Shown here in pieces: positions 1 to 7,647 of a stretch of 64,000 nt of DNA (position 1 is its first letter; the number at the start of each line of letters is the position of its first letter). The notes under the pieces were generated by a model. It ran no database searches and was not told where the DNA came from. It saw nothing but the letters and a program-made list of their open reading frames with translations. This stretch comes from Cytophaga aurantiaca DSM 3654 (GTDB lineage Bacteria; Bacteroidota; Bacteroidia; Cytophagales; Cytophagaceae), in NCBI RefSeq assembly GCF_000379725.1, contig NZ_KB903625.1, positions 52,037 through 116,036 of the forward strand, read 5' to 3'. Made by a program: the position numbers and the translations under genes.

Positions 1-82
1 CGTCTAAACGAAACGTGTTACCACGAAAAACTTCACCGCAATGATAACATGTTAGTGCTGTTTCTTTCAATGTCTGTACCAT
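1..82 (-). CDS. N-terminus of a probable CcoI/FixI-type cation-transporting P-type ATPase (partial)
   Basis: An ATG at 82 on the minus strand opens a frame that runs off the left edge after 27 codons. It reads MVQTLKETALTCYHCGE, then VFRGNTFRLD. A short N-terminus with a CYHCGE motif is typical of the zinc-ribbon-like start of Bacteroidota CcoI/FixI copper ATPases, which serve cbb3 cytochrome oxidase assembly. Only this stub is visible, with no transmembrane or ATPase motifs, so the call rests on the CxxC motif and its distance from the start. Another metal-binding or zinc-ribbon protein is possible. Confidence 0.4.
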   Translation of the reverse strand, partial: MVQTLKETALTCYHCGEVFRGNTFRLD

Positions 83-252
83 ATCGATCGTATTCTAATA
101 GCCTGTATAAACGATGCTAAAACGCTATAATTCACAGTACAAAGTAGAAGAAACGAACAGAAGGGAAGCATGATAAAAATCATTACCTCGACTAAGGTTT
201 ATCATCTTTGCTGCTCTTCAGATATGCTATCTTTGAGAATTATCTAAGAACC

Positions 253-714
253 ATGAAAGAATATTTTTACGAAGTACATTTGTCCTGGAAGGAAAAAAGA
301 AGTGGATTGTTACGCTCACCAGGCTTAGCAGAGCTGGAAACATTTTCACCTGAAACACCTGTGTCTGAAGAGAAAAAACGTTGGACACCCGAACAGCTGT
401 TGGCTGGATCACTATCCTCCTGTTTTATGAAAGCCTTCCTGGATTCTGCTGAAGCAGCCGGATTGAAAATCGTTGGTTACCGAAGTCAATGTTTTATAAA
501 AATGGAACAAAGCAAGGATGCATACCATCCTGTTGCAATCTTATTACAGCCTACCATAACATTAAGCGACGAAATGTCACGCAAAACTGCAACCGACTGT
601 ATAACCGAAGCCGAATCATTTTTCTGCATGAGCAAAATTTTACGTATTCCCCTAGACATACATCCGCAGGTAGAATACATGCATTCAAAAAGAAGCGTGT
701 ATAAAAATTCATAG
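253..714 (+). CDS. OsmC family protein (peroxide/thiol stress)
   Basis: A 153-residue OsmC-like protein. These cytosolic dimers reduce organic hydroperoxides with a pair of cysteines. Both expected cysteines are present: one in LLAGSLSSCFMKAFLD (about residue 60) on the central helix, one in ESFFCMSKIL (about residue 122). The ATG at 253 is chosen over an upstream in-frame TTG at 208 because similarity to the family begins at MKEYFYEVHLSW. It stands alone, with AT-rich noncoding sequence on both sides. A second OsmC protein lies at 29607-30065 and is diverged from it, so the two probably have different substrates. Confidence 0.8.
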   Translation: MKEYFYEVHLSWKEKRSGLLRSPGLAELETFSPETPVSEEKKRWTPEQLLAGSLSSCFMKAFLDSAEAAGLKIVGYRSQCFIKMEQSKDAYHPVAILLQPTITLSDEMSRKTATDCITEAESFFCMSKILRIPLDIHPQVEYMHSKRSVYKNS

Positions 715-843
715 AGGTAAATTCTAATCTGTTTCAAAATTTCAAAAAACAAAAAACAAATTCCAAACCGTTTCGATAAACAAAATCCTTTTTTAATAAA
801 ACCCATCTTTCAAGGACAATTGTGAATTTCTTTGAACCGAACT

Positions 844-878
844 AATCCTGTCTATCCTGTAATTCCCTTAATCGTGTC
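844..878 (+). repeat. Dispersed degenerate ATCCTGT repeat, copy 1
   Basis: The stretch starts AATCCTGTCTATCCTGTAAT and ends AATCGTGTC. It matches 28477-28510 at most positions, including the shared end. It is internally repetitive (ATCCTGT units) and lies in the gap between the OsmC gene and the ArsR gene. It looks like an intergenic repeat family. No coding function is apparent. Confidence 0.5.
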
Positions 879-906
879 CTGCCCCTTCATTTAATTGCAC
901 AAACAT

Positions 907-952
907 TTGCGTAGTCAAATAACTTCACATATATTTGTAGTCAAATAACTAC
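907..952 (+). promoter_or_regulatory. Bacteroidota promoter with two candidate ArsR operators
   Basis: A TTG at 907-909 and TATATTTG at 930-937 are 20 bp apart, matching the Bacteroidota sigma-factor consensus TTG-N19-21-TAnnTTTG. A 14-bp direct repeat, GTAGTCAAATAACT, occurs at 911-924 (between the two promoter boxes) and at 937-950 (over the expected transcription start). The second copy extends into a dyad, GTAGT-N6-ACTAC. A repressor bound to either copy would block the promoter, so autoregulation by the downstream ArsR-type regulator is the natural reading. Confidence 0.7.
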
Positions 953-955
953 ACA

Positions 956-1273
956 ATGAATTTACGAAGAGACGTATTTCAAGCCATCGCGGATCCTTCA
1001 AGAAGAGCCATACTCTTACTGGTTGCTTCTCAGGCTATGACTGCAGGTGCCATTGCATCCAATTTTGATACGGCACGCCCTACGGTTTCCAAACACTTAC
1101 AAATATTAACAGAATGTGAATTGCTGAAGCAGGAGCAAAACGGCAGAGAAATATACTATCACATCAATGCTAAAAAAATGAAAGAAGTAGCAGAATTCCT
1201 TGAGCCCTTCCGAAGCATGTGGGAAGACCGATTCAGCAAGTTGGAAAGCATTATGAAAAAGCATAAAAAATAG
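956..1273 (+). CDS. ArsR family winged-helix repressor
   Basis: A 105-residue regulator starting [20 protein letters not shown], the classic ArsR/SmtB entry helix. The recognition region is [13 protein letters not shown] (about residues 44-56) and the wing is [12 protein letters not shown]. No metal-binding ELCVCDL-type cysteines are present, so this belongs to the non-metal group that pairs with SRPBCC (AHSA1) genes. The ATG is 4 bp after the second operator-like repeat. The SRPBCC gene follows after 2 bp, so the two are co-transcribed, and the regulator probably represses the whole unit. Confidence 0.85.
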   Translation: MNLRRDVFQAIADPSRRAILLLVASQAMTAGAIASNFDTARPTVSKHLQILTECELLKQEQNGREIYYHINAKKMKEVAEFLEPFRSMWEDRFSKLESIMKKHKK

Positions 1274-1275
1274 TT

Positions 1276-1734
1276 ATGGAACCAAAAACAAAGATTCACG
1301 CAGAAGACGGCAAACAGGAACTCTTCATTAGACGTGAGTTTGACTTACCTGTAGACTTACTTTTCAAAGCATATGAAGATGCTGAAATTGTTGAACAATG
1401 GATGGGTACTAAAGTAATAAAACTTGAAAGTAAAAAACACGGCAGTTATCAGTTTGAAACTTCGGATCCGAAAGGAAACAAACATTTATTTAATGGCGTG
1501 ATTCACGAATTTGTTTCGAACAAAAAAATAACACGCACATTTGAAATGGAGAACACGCCCTTCCCTGTTCAGATCGAATATTTAGAATTTGAAAAGCTAA
1601 CAGCAGGCACCAGCAAACTCACCATGCAGATCGTATATAAATCTGTTGCAGACAGAGATCGCATGCTGCAGCTCCCGTTTGCACAAGGAATAAATATGGC
1701 GCATAATAGAATACAGGAGATATTAAAGCGATGA
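1276..1734 (+). CDS. SRPBCC / AHSA1-domain protein
   Basis: A 152-residue START-like protein. The N-terminal strand REFDLPVDLLFKAYEDAEI is followed by VEQWMG, the hallmark 'W' start of AHSA1 proteins, and a C-terminal helix MAHNRIQEIL. The fold makes a hydrophobic ligand cavity; the ligand is unknown here. It begins 2 bp after the ArsR gene. ArsR-AHSA1 pairs are common in bacteria and usually form one transcription unit. Confidence 0.8.
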   Translation: MEPKTKIHAEDGKQELFIRREFDLPVDLLFKAYEDAEIVEQWMGTKVIKLESKKHGSYQFETSDPKGNKHLFNGVIHEFVSNKKITRTFEMENTPFPVQIEYLEFEKLTAGTSKLTMQIVYKSVADRDRMLQLPFAQGINMAHNRIQEILKR

Positions 1735-1822
1735 ACAGTTTTCCTTTCTTAACTCAATTCATCTTTCTCTTTTATTCTTCTGTTCTTTTGCCTTGATGCA
1801 AAAGAACCAAAAAATCAAGGCT

Positions 1823-1945
1823 GATTTCAAATAAGCTAAAATTTTGGTTCATTCCGCGAACGCTACAAAATCGTCCTGGAAAAAGGACTAGTTGTAGCGT
1901 TCAAAAAGCTCCATGAACCAAAATTTCTTAACGCAATTTGAAATG
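1823..1945. repeat. Long imperfect palindrome (three nested stems)
   Basis: Three pairs of arms nest around one centre: GATTTCAAAT (1823-1832) with ATTTGAAATG (1936-1945), AAATTTTGGTTCAT (1839-1852) with ATGAACCAAAATTT (1913-1926, perfect), and GAACGCTACAA (1858-1868) with TTGTAGCGTTC (1892-1902, perfect). The flank GCAAAAGAACCAAAAAATC just to the left looks like a repeat often met between genes in this phylum (from memory). It could fold as a stem of about 120 nt downstream of the SRPBCC gene. Confidence 0.6.
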
Positions 1946-2013
1946 AGGCCGTTGAATGTTCTTGGTTAAGATCTCGTAAAAATTAATACTTACTAAATTA
2001 AACTAAATATACT

Positions 2014-2400
2014 ATGTCAAAAACAAACAAAATCATCTATTGGATTGCAACCTGTTGGTTAGCGCTAGGAATGACTTCCACCGGTATTGTACAACTAATT
2101 AAAATGAAAGAAGAAGCAGATATGATGGCACATTTAGGCTACCCGCTTTACTTCCTTACTATATTAGGTATTTGGAAATTGTTAGGTGTTGTTGCTATAC
2201 TTGTTCCGAAATTTCCTCTGGTAAAAGAATGGGCTTATGCAGGTTTCTTCTTTGCCATGTCGGGTGCACTCTTTTCGCATGCAGCAACGTGCGACAAAGA
2301 AGCACTGGCCTATTTCGGTCCATCGTTATTATTGGTGCTTACAGTAACATCCTGGTACTTCAGGCCAGCAGATAGAAAAACAGGCGTGGTGAGTTTGTAA
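2014..2400 (+). CDS. DoxX-like small membrane protein
   Basis: A 128-residue protein with four hydrophobic segments, at about residues 7-27, 45-63, 74-93 and 98-115. The layout and motifs such as GIVQLIKM and LGIWKLLGVVAIL match the DoxX-like family found next to ArsR/AHSA1 pairs in Bacteroidota. Its biochemical role is not established. It is probably in the same regulon as the two genes upstream, though 279 bp and a long palindrome separate them. Confidence 0.7.
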   Translation: MSKTNKIIYWIATCWLALGMTSTGIVQLIKMKEEADMMAHLGYPLYFLTILGIWKLLGVVAILVPKFPLVKEWAYAGFFFAMSGALFSHAATCDKEALAYFGPSLLLVLTVTSWYFRPADRKTGVVSL

Positions 2401-2406
2401 AATTAT

Positions 2407-2426
2407 CCGTCCCATAAATGGGACGG
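2407..2426. repeat. Short GC-rich hairpin after the DoxX-like gene
   Basis: CCGTCCC and GGGACGG arms with a 6-base loop start 7 bases after the stop codon. No T-run follows, so it is not a textbook intrinsic terminator, but the position suggests a 3' end stabiliser. Confidence 0.45.
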
Positions 2427-2469
2427 CAATGAAAGCCAGGCAGTTGTTATTATTAAGGTTTTTCCGGCT

Positions 2470-2504
2470 TCCATTACTGTTGACTTTTAGTAAACAGTAA
2501 TGGA
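2470..2504. repeat. Perfect 12-bp inverted repeat
   Basis: TCCATTACTGTT (2470-2481) pairs with AACAGTAATGGA (2493-2504) around an 11-base loop. It lies between the DoxX-like and DUF1801 genes. It could be a terminator without a clear T-run, or an operator. Confidence 0.45.
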
Positions 2505-2550
2505 ATTTATATCAATCAATTCAACAAAATTCTTTGAATTAAGCAACATC

Positions 2551-2578
2551 ATTCATAATTTATAATTCATAACTCATA
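2551..2578 (+). repeat. Four degenerate copies of the 7-bp unit ATTCATA
   Basis: The units are ATTCATA, ATTTATA, ATTCATA and ACTCATA, ending 9 bp before the ATG at 2588. The same unit forms a perfect 11-copy array at 27704-27780. Confidence 0.65.
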
Positions 2579-2587
2579 ATTAGAAAC

Positions 2588-3166
2588 ATGAATCCAAAAG
2601 TTGATTTTTATTTCACGAAAGAAAAGAAATGGCAGAAAGAAATTGAACAATTAAGAGAGATTGTTCTGGACTGCGGACTGGATGAGGTTCTGAAATGGGG
2701 CTGTCCGTGTTATACACATGAAAACAAAAATATTGTATTGATCCATACATTCAAAGAATATTGTGGCTTGTTATTTTTTAAAGGTGCGTTATTAAAAGAT
2801 CCGAAAGACATTCTGATCCAGCAATCAGAAAATGTGCAGGCAGCACGACAGATGCGGTTTACATCTGTTCAGCAAATAACAAAGTTAAAAGCCGCAATCA
2901 AGTCCTGCATCAAAGAAGCCATTGCCGTTGAAAAATCAGGAGCGAAAGTAGAATTGAAAAAGACTTCGGAGTACACCATGCCGGATGAATTTAAAGCGGT
3001 GTTAAAAGATGATGCTGCATTGAAAAAAGCATTCAATGCCTTAACTCCCGGGAGGCAGCGCGGATACTTGCTTCACTTCTCTTCTGCCAAACAAACGAAA
3101 ACACGTGAAGCACGTATAGAAAAATGTATTCCGGATATTATGGAAGGCAGAGGTTTGAATGATTAG
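2588..3166 (+). CDS. DUF1801 / YdeI-OmpD-associated family protein
   Basis: A 192-residue cytosolic protein. The N-terminal two thirds are DUF1801 (about residues 18-115), with LKWGCPCYTHENKNIV and a conserved GLLFFKGA strand. The C-terminal part is the YdeI-type tail, with ALTPGRQRGYLLHFSSAKQ and ARIEKCIPDI. The fold is frataxin-like; the function is unknown. The gene often accompanies ArsR/AHSA1 units in Bacteroidota. A palindromic-element half-copy begins 4 bp after its TAG. Confidence 0.75.
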   Translation: MNPKVDFYFTKEKKWQKEIEQLREIVLDCGLDEVLKWGCPCYTHENKNIVLIHTFKEYCGLLFFKGALLKDPKDILIQQSENVQAARQMRFTSVQQITKLKAAIKSCIKEAIAVEKSGAKVELKKTSEYTMPDEFKAVLKDDAALKKAFNALTPGRQRGYLLHFSSAKQTKTREARIEKCIPDIMEGRGLND

Positions 3167-3169
3167 AAA

Positions 3170-3212
3170 GTCTGAACCATTGATGAAATTGATTTGATTG
3201 ATAAAAATTGAT
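3170..3212 (+). repeat. Half-copy of the GTCTGAACC palindromic element
   Basis: GTCTGAACCATTGATG starts 4 bp after the DUF1801 stop codon. It continues as GATT-rich sequence like the left arm of the full elements at 3779-3962 and 20426-20652. No matching right arm is seen before the next gene. Confidence 0.5.
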
Positions 3213-3221
3213 ATTGATAAT

Positions 3222-3779
3222 ATGAAAAAGAAATTATCTCCTGCACAAAGCAAAGAACTTCTTGATACACTTGCTTTACGTTTTGAAAAAAATATGGCGC
3301 GTCACAAAGGCCTCGACTGGTCAAAGGTTCAGGCTAAAATTGAAAAGAGTCCGGAGAAATTGTGGTCACTGAATGAAATGCAAAATTCAGGCGGAGAACC
3401 GGATGTTGTTGGCTTCGACAAAAAAACATCTGAATATATTTTTATGGATTGCGCAGCAGAAAGTCCGAAGGAACGCAGAAGCATCTGTTACGATCACCAG
3501 GCACTGGAATCACGCAAAGAAAACAAACCTGCAAACAGTGCTGTTGAAATGGCTTCAGAAATGGGCATTGAACTGTTAACAGAAGAACAATACAGAGAGC
3601 TGCAGCAACTTGGAAAATTTGATTTGAAAACATCCAGCTGGATTCAAACCCCTGCTCCGATCCGAAAACTAGGTGGTGCACTTTTTTGCGACCGTCGTTA
3701 TGATACCGTTTTTCTATATCACAACGGTGCAGAATCGTATTATGCTGCAAGAGGATTTAGAGGTGTATTGAAAGTATGA
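3222..3779 (+). CDS. DUF4256 domain protein
   Basis: A 185-residue protein matching DUF4256: RFEKNMARHKGLDW near residue 22, WSLNEMQNSGGEPDVVG near 50, a conserved YIFMDCAAESPKERRSICYD near 73, then RELQQLGKFDLKTSSWIQTP and a C-terminal FLYHNGAESYYAARGFRG. The function is unknown. The ATG at 3222 is preferred over an in-frame upstream TTG at 3198 because the family starts at MKKKLSPAQ. A palindromic element begins at the last base of its stop codon. Confidence 0.75.
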   Translation: MKKKLSPAQSKELLDTLALRFEKNMARHKGLDWSKVQAKIEKSPEKLWSLNEMQNSGGEPDVVGFDKKTSEYIFMDCAAESPKERRSICYDHQALESRKENKPANSAVEMASEMGIELLTEEQYRELQQLGKFDLKTSSWIQTPAPIRKLGGALFCDRRYDTVFLYHNGAESYYAARGFRGVLKV

Positions 3780-3962
3780 TTGTCTGAACCGTTAATTAAA
3801 CTGATTTATATGATTACGCTGAAACGCTAACGAACAGCATTCTGAAACACATTTCTTCAATCATCTAATTTATTTAAGAAATGAAAAATTAAAGCTATGC
3901 TATTTAACAATGAACAATCATAGTGAATCATAAAAATCAGCTTAATCAACGGTTCAGACAAT
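3779..3962. repeat. MITE-like palindromic element (about 184 bp)
   Basis: The left end ATTGTCTGAACCGTTAATTA (from 3779) and the reverse complement of the right end, ATTGTCTGAACCGTTGATTA (up to 3962), match for about 35 bp, with CTGATTT and ATGATT blocks following in both. It fills the whole gap between two convergent genes. There is no reading frame inside. Related elements lie at 18143-18491, 18993-19158, 20426-20652 and 21382-21546. Confidence 0.75.
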
Positions 3963-3970
3963 AAGCTATC

Positions 3971-4690
3971 TCACCGCCACCCACGCTCTAACTGCTCCAG
4001 AGAAATACTTTTAGCATTCATATATATATAAGGCTCATCCCAGGAAAAACTTCTAAGTCTAATTGTATAGTCTTTATCTATATAAAAATATTGCTGAGCA
4101 CAATACTCGAATTTTGCTTCAAACAGATAAATAGGTACAAATCGTATATCTTTCGTTTTACGATCATATAAAATAAGGTTTCCATATTCACCAACGTAAA
4201 CATCATTATAAGGCTGAAGCATGTATGAAAAATAAACCTTATACTGTTTAAAATCCGGCAACCTGAATTTTATGTTTTTTACGATCCGCAAACCAGTACT
4301 ATCCTTCCCCACTAAACTTGTATCAATGATATTACTGTAACTAGGTAGTGAAAAATAATTCTCAGAATAATAATACTGTCCTTTATTATATAAGAAATTA
4401 TCATTCGCATTTCCATAGTCACTATTCTTTGGATTGTTGTCTCCATCATTTTCCGCAGTACCCGATTCCCATCTTTTAGGAAATTTGAATGCAAATAAAT
4501 CAGCATAACCCAATGGCAATTCTTTGAATAAAAAAGTATCAATAACAACAATTGTTTCAAGTGAATCTTTTTTATCAGACAGCTTTTTTTGTATGCTGTC
4601 ATTTGTAACGATCTTCTCAGATTGATTAGTTGATTCAGTGCATGAGATGATCATTAAAAAAGAAATGATCCCGATAAGTTTAACTGCCAT
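3971..4690 (-). CDS. Predicted lipoprotein of unknown function
   Basis: A 239-residue protein with a lipoprotein signal, KLIGIISFLMIISC, cysteine at about 17, then a Ser/Asn-rich linker. No family was recognised. The mature part is rich in Tyr, Asp and Lys, with no repeats or obvious catalytic motif. It is expected in the periplasm or on the outer membrane. It converges on the DUF4256 gene across a palindromic element. Confidence 0.6.
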   Translation of the reverse strand: MAVKLIGIISFLMIISCTESTNQSEKIVTNDSIQKKLSDKKDSLETIVVIDTFLFKELPLGYADLFAFKFPKRWESGTAENDGDNNPKNSDYGNANDNFLYNKGQYYYSENYFSLPSYSNIIDTSLVGKDSTGLRIVKNIKFRLPDFKQYKVYFSYMLQPYNDVYVGEYGNLILYDRKTKDIRFVPIYLFEAKFEYCAQQYFYIDKDYTIRLRSFSWDEPYIYMNAKSISLEQLERGWR

Positions 4691-4748
4691 ATAAAAATTG
4701 TTTTAGTGAAGATAAAAAAATATTTTCTTGAGATAAGCGTGTATAAAA

Positions 4749-5480
4749 TCATTCCGAAAACCGCACACCACTCACCTGTTCACACAAGTTCAGTAGTTCA
4801 TCCTGTAACTTACTATTCATAGCTTCTGCATGGCAGCGCTGTTCTTTTTTGTGGTGAAAATAACGACCGCTTACTTTTGCTTTGTCGTCATTGCTTACCG
4901 CAAGCCACACCTGTGTCTCTGCACCTTTGTTCAGATCATCCGGCGCACCTTTACCACCCATCTTAGTTGGTACCCAACCCGGATTGACAGCATTGGAAAA
5001 CACCTCCGGCCACTTGCGTGCTGCTGCCATAGACAATAGTACGTCATGAAATTTTGTATCCGAATAATTGATGCGATCTATATGCGCTGCATCCGGCAAT
5101 GTTGAACTTCCCTGTACGTGCATGCCTGAACTCATGTAAATAAGACGCTTCGGTTTTTCAATCAAGCACGTTAACATATAAGGTGCGAGCGTATTAACAT
5201 AAAACATTAACTGGGGTTGTTGATTGTATATACCTGCATTGTGTATGACAGTATCAAAGTGGCCTAGTGTATTTACTTCTGCAGCCAGCTTTTTTGTTTC
5301 TTTGATATCGGATAAATCCGCGATCAACACCTTTTCGGCAGACGGCACTTTATGCAACGCTTCCTTCCCACGTTCTGCATTGCGCGCGTGCAATACAACC
5401 TGATGTCCCTGATCAATTAAAAACTTTGCAGCCAGCTGACCGAGCCCATCGGCTGAACCTGTAATAAATATCCGAGCCAT
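4749..5480 (-). CDS. Short-chain dehydrogenase/reductase (SDR)
   Basis: A 243-residue Rossmann-fold oxidoreductase. The cofactor loop TGSADGLG is at residues 7-14, HNAG at about 85, and the catalytic pair in NYSDTK (YxxxK) at about 140. Downstream VNPGWVPTKMGG follows the usual SDR PG motif. The ARN after the second strand suggests NADP(H). The substrate is unknown. Similar Bacteroidota proteins are annotated simply as SDR. Confidence 0.8.
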   Translation of the reverse strand: MARIFITGSADGLGQLAAKFLIDQGHQVVLHARNAERGKEALHKVPSAEKVLIADLSDIKETKKLAAEVNTLGHFDTVIHNAGIYNQQPQLMFYVNTLAPYMLTCLIEKPKRLIYMSSGMHVQGSSTLPDAAHIDRINYSDTKFHDVLLSMAAARKWPEVFSNAVNPGWVPTKMGGKGAPDDLNKGAETQVWLAVSNDDKAKVSGRYFHHKKEQRCHAEAMNSKLQDELLNLCEQVSGVRFSE

Positions 5481-5550
5481 TTCTATTGGAGTATTGTTAT
5501 TGATGCAATTGCAATATAATTGAAAGTTTTATGAGCAGTCAGAAATCCTT

Positions 5551-5587
5551 AAAAAATAAAAGCGCTGAAGAAAAATTTCAGCGCTTT
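5551..5587 (-). terminator. Intrinsic terminator for the methyltransferase gene
   Basis: AGCGCTGAA (5561-5569) pairs with TTCAGCGCT (5577-5585). Read on the minus strand the stem is followed by TTTTATTTTTT. It sits about 30 bp past the stop codon at 5613. Confidence 0.8.
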
Positions 5588-5612
5588 TCTAAATACATTA
5601 AATCCGCAAACA

Positions 5613-6515
5613 TTATTTCTTTTCAAAAACCAATCTGTAGTGATCCCATATACCGCGTTCGAATGCAACTTTGATAGGAGCTATTTTCAGATTGTCTAAT
5701 CGTTTGCGCATGGATGCATCTGCAACAAAACGCGGAAGCAAGGATAAATATGCAAGGTATTTTTTTATGCCGAAACTTGTCAGTCTTTTTCTCCAGACAT
5801 TGATCGTTTCAATGTAATCCAATTTGCCGCTGTGTTCCGTTACCAGATTAAAGTATGGAGCAGCATTCTGAATGATCTGTTCTTTCCCGTACGGCAGCCA
5901 TGAACCTGGAAATTCATTCATAATAAGTGCCATCAAGTATTCATTAGAATCTTTCGGCGCATTAATATCGAATGCCTCCAGGGGGATCATGCCGTTTTCA
6001 AATACCATCGTCTGGATGAAGCATCTTCCTCCAACAGGAAGCAGATCGCTTACTTTTTTAAAAAATTCCTGATACACCTGATCCTGTTTGCCTTCCTTGT
6101 ATTCATCAACAGAACAGAAATGTTCAAACGCTCCGACTGAAACAACGGCATCGAATGTTCCAAAAGTAGAAGGAGTCAGATCGCGGTAATTTTTAATGTG
6201 AACATCAAATCCCTTATGTTTGCAAGCTGCATACTGACCTTGAGAAAGCGTAATGCCTGTTCCTTTCGCATTGGCATGACGAAGTCGGTTTAACACAGGG
6301 CCCCAACCGCAGCCAATATCCAGCACCTTACTCCCGGCATCAATATTTAAATGCTCTAATATAAAATCGTGCTTCCGTTTCTGAGCCTCTTCCAGAGAAA
6401 GAGAAAAATCGCCATTGTAACGAGCGCCTGTAAAATCAGCCATCTCACCTACACTCAACCTCCATATTTTGTCCATAGTGGTGTAAGAGTAATCAATTTC
6501 ATGTTGTGTTGCCAT
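5613..6515 (-). CDS. Cyclopropane-fatty-acid-synthase-like SAM methyltransferase
   Basis: A 300-residue class I methyltransferase. The SAM-binding motif is VLDIGCGWGPVLNRL at about residues 64-78, followed by GTGITLSQGQ, which is very close to the GITLS.EQ motif of CFA/mycolic-acid cyclopropane synthases, and VSVGAFEHF. It is shorter than E. coli Cfa (382) because it lacks the N-terminal lipid-binding domain. It probably modifies a lipid acyl chain or a related small lipid; the exact substrate is not readable. It is a single-gene unit with its own terminator. Confidence 0.75.
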   Translation of the reverse strand: MATQHEIDYSYTTMDKIWRLSVGEMADFTGARYNGDFSLSLEEAQKRKHDFILEHLNIDAGSKVLDIGCGWGPVLNRLRHANAKGTGITLSQGQYAACKHKGFDVHIKNYRDLTPSTFGTFDAVVSVGAFEHFCSVDEYKEGKQDQVYQEFFKKVSDLLPVGGRCFIQTMVFENGMIPLEAFDINAPKDSNEYLMALIMNEFPGSWLPYGKEQIIQNAAPYFNLVTEHSGKLDYIETINVWRKRLTSFGIKKYLAYLSLLPRFVADASMRKRLDNLKIAPIKVAFERGIWDHYRLVFEKK

Positions 6516-6936
6516 AGTAGTAAAAGTATAATTGTTTAAGTTAAAAGATAACAGAAGATCATATTGCGTGTTTAAACACCTTGTATGCCTCCAATAGCTT
6601 ATAATAAGTTACTTATTGATTTTAACAGATGCAAGCCCCCCTGTGAATTTCAAATGAATTCAAAAAGTCTGATAGAAACGCGGGGACATTAATAAGAATC
6701 GTCAAAATCATCTCTACCCGTAACGTATATCGTGTCTATTTTTATTTTTGAATCATTGCATATTCCCCTAAAAAAGGTACTTTTACAATGTATTTAATAT
6801 CATGGTATTAAATTACGGAATAATGCATTTTGTTGCTCTCAGGGCAGTATATTGATCTTTTCCCCGAATAAATTTCCATAAATATCCTGAATGCTGTATT
6901 CCGGATACCCAGCAATACAAAATAATCTAACAACGA
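6516..6936. other. Intergenic region, divergent promoter zone
   Basis: About 420 bp between two divergent genes. Two dyads stand out: GTGTTTAAACAC (6568-6579, perfect) and ATTTAATA/TATTAAAT (6792-6799, 6806-6813). No reading frame with a coding look and no clear TAnnTTTG promoter was found. Confidence 0.4.
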
Positions 6937-7641
6937 ATGAGACGTTTCCTCTTACTGTTCTGTTTCTGTATACTAACAGGCTGCTTATATTCCTGTTTTG
7001 AAATCAAAGAAAACATCCGCATCAATGAAAACGGTTCAGGCACGTATTCTTTCCTGATGGACCTGTCTCAGATGAGAGCGCTCTTCGGTATGAGCCGCGA
7101 CTTCAAACGTTCTATGGGCGATACCTCTGCACGTGCACGCAATTCAGCTCCTATGAACAATCCATTGATCCAGATGAAAGCCAAGTTTGATGGACTGCAG
7201 TCTACGCTGGAAGCGGTGCCGGGAATTACAAACTATAAAACGGTTTGTGATACGACGAATTACATCATTGGTGCAACGTATTCTTTCGCAACGATAGAAT
7301 CGCTGAATAAGTCTATCAACGTGCTCCGCAACTCCAACACTACCGGAGGCACTACTACCGATATGATCCATTACGCATATGATAACAAACATTTTGAAAA
7401 GGTCAACGATATCTCCAAAGCCAATGTTACCGGATCCAGCAGTAAGAACGACAGTCTTACAACCGAGCTGTTCAGAGGCTCTCGTTATACATTAACCTGT
7501 ACGTTCGACAAAAAAATAAAAGAGGTAAGCAATCCATTATATTTTATAAGCGCAGATGGTAAAACACTTCTGTACACCGGATCTCTGCTGGACATCATGA
7601 ATCAGAAAACCAATATTGGCAGTACGGTCATCTTACACTAA
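6937..7641 (+). CDS. Predicted lipoprotein, first gene of the surface-protein operon
   Basis: A 234-residue protein with a lipoprotein-type signal, LLFCFCILTGC, and several cysteines in the first 21 residues, so the modified cysteine is uncertain. The mature start EIKENIRINENGSGTYSFLM resembles the 'NGSGT' N-terminus of small Bacteroidota lipoproteins whose role is unknown. It opens a run of six same-strand genes with gaps of 82 bp or less, ending at 18140, so it probably belongs to the same cell-surface assembly. Confidence 0.6.
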   Translation: MRRFLLLFCFCILTGCLYSCFEIKENIRINENGSGTYSFLMDLSQMRALFGMSRDFKRSMGDTSARARNSAPMNNPLIQMKAKFDGLQSTLEAVPGITNYKTVCDTTNYIIGATYSFATIESLNKSINVLRNSNTTGGTTTDMIHYAYDNKHFEKVNDISKANVTGSSSKNDSLTTELFRGSRYTLTCTFDKKIKEVSNPLYFISADGKTLLYTGSLLDIMNQKTNIGSTVILH

Positions 7642-7647
7642 CAGAAA

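Noticed and set aside
208..252. Upstream TTG start for the OsmC gene
   Set aside because: The ATG at 253 matches the family N-terminus; the extension has no family similarity.
2470..2504. Intrinsic terminator
   Set aside because: The stem is perfect but no T-run follows on either strand, so it is listed as a repeat.
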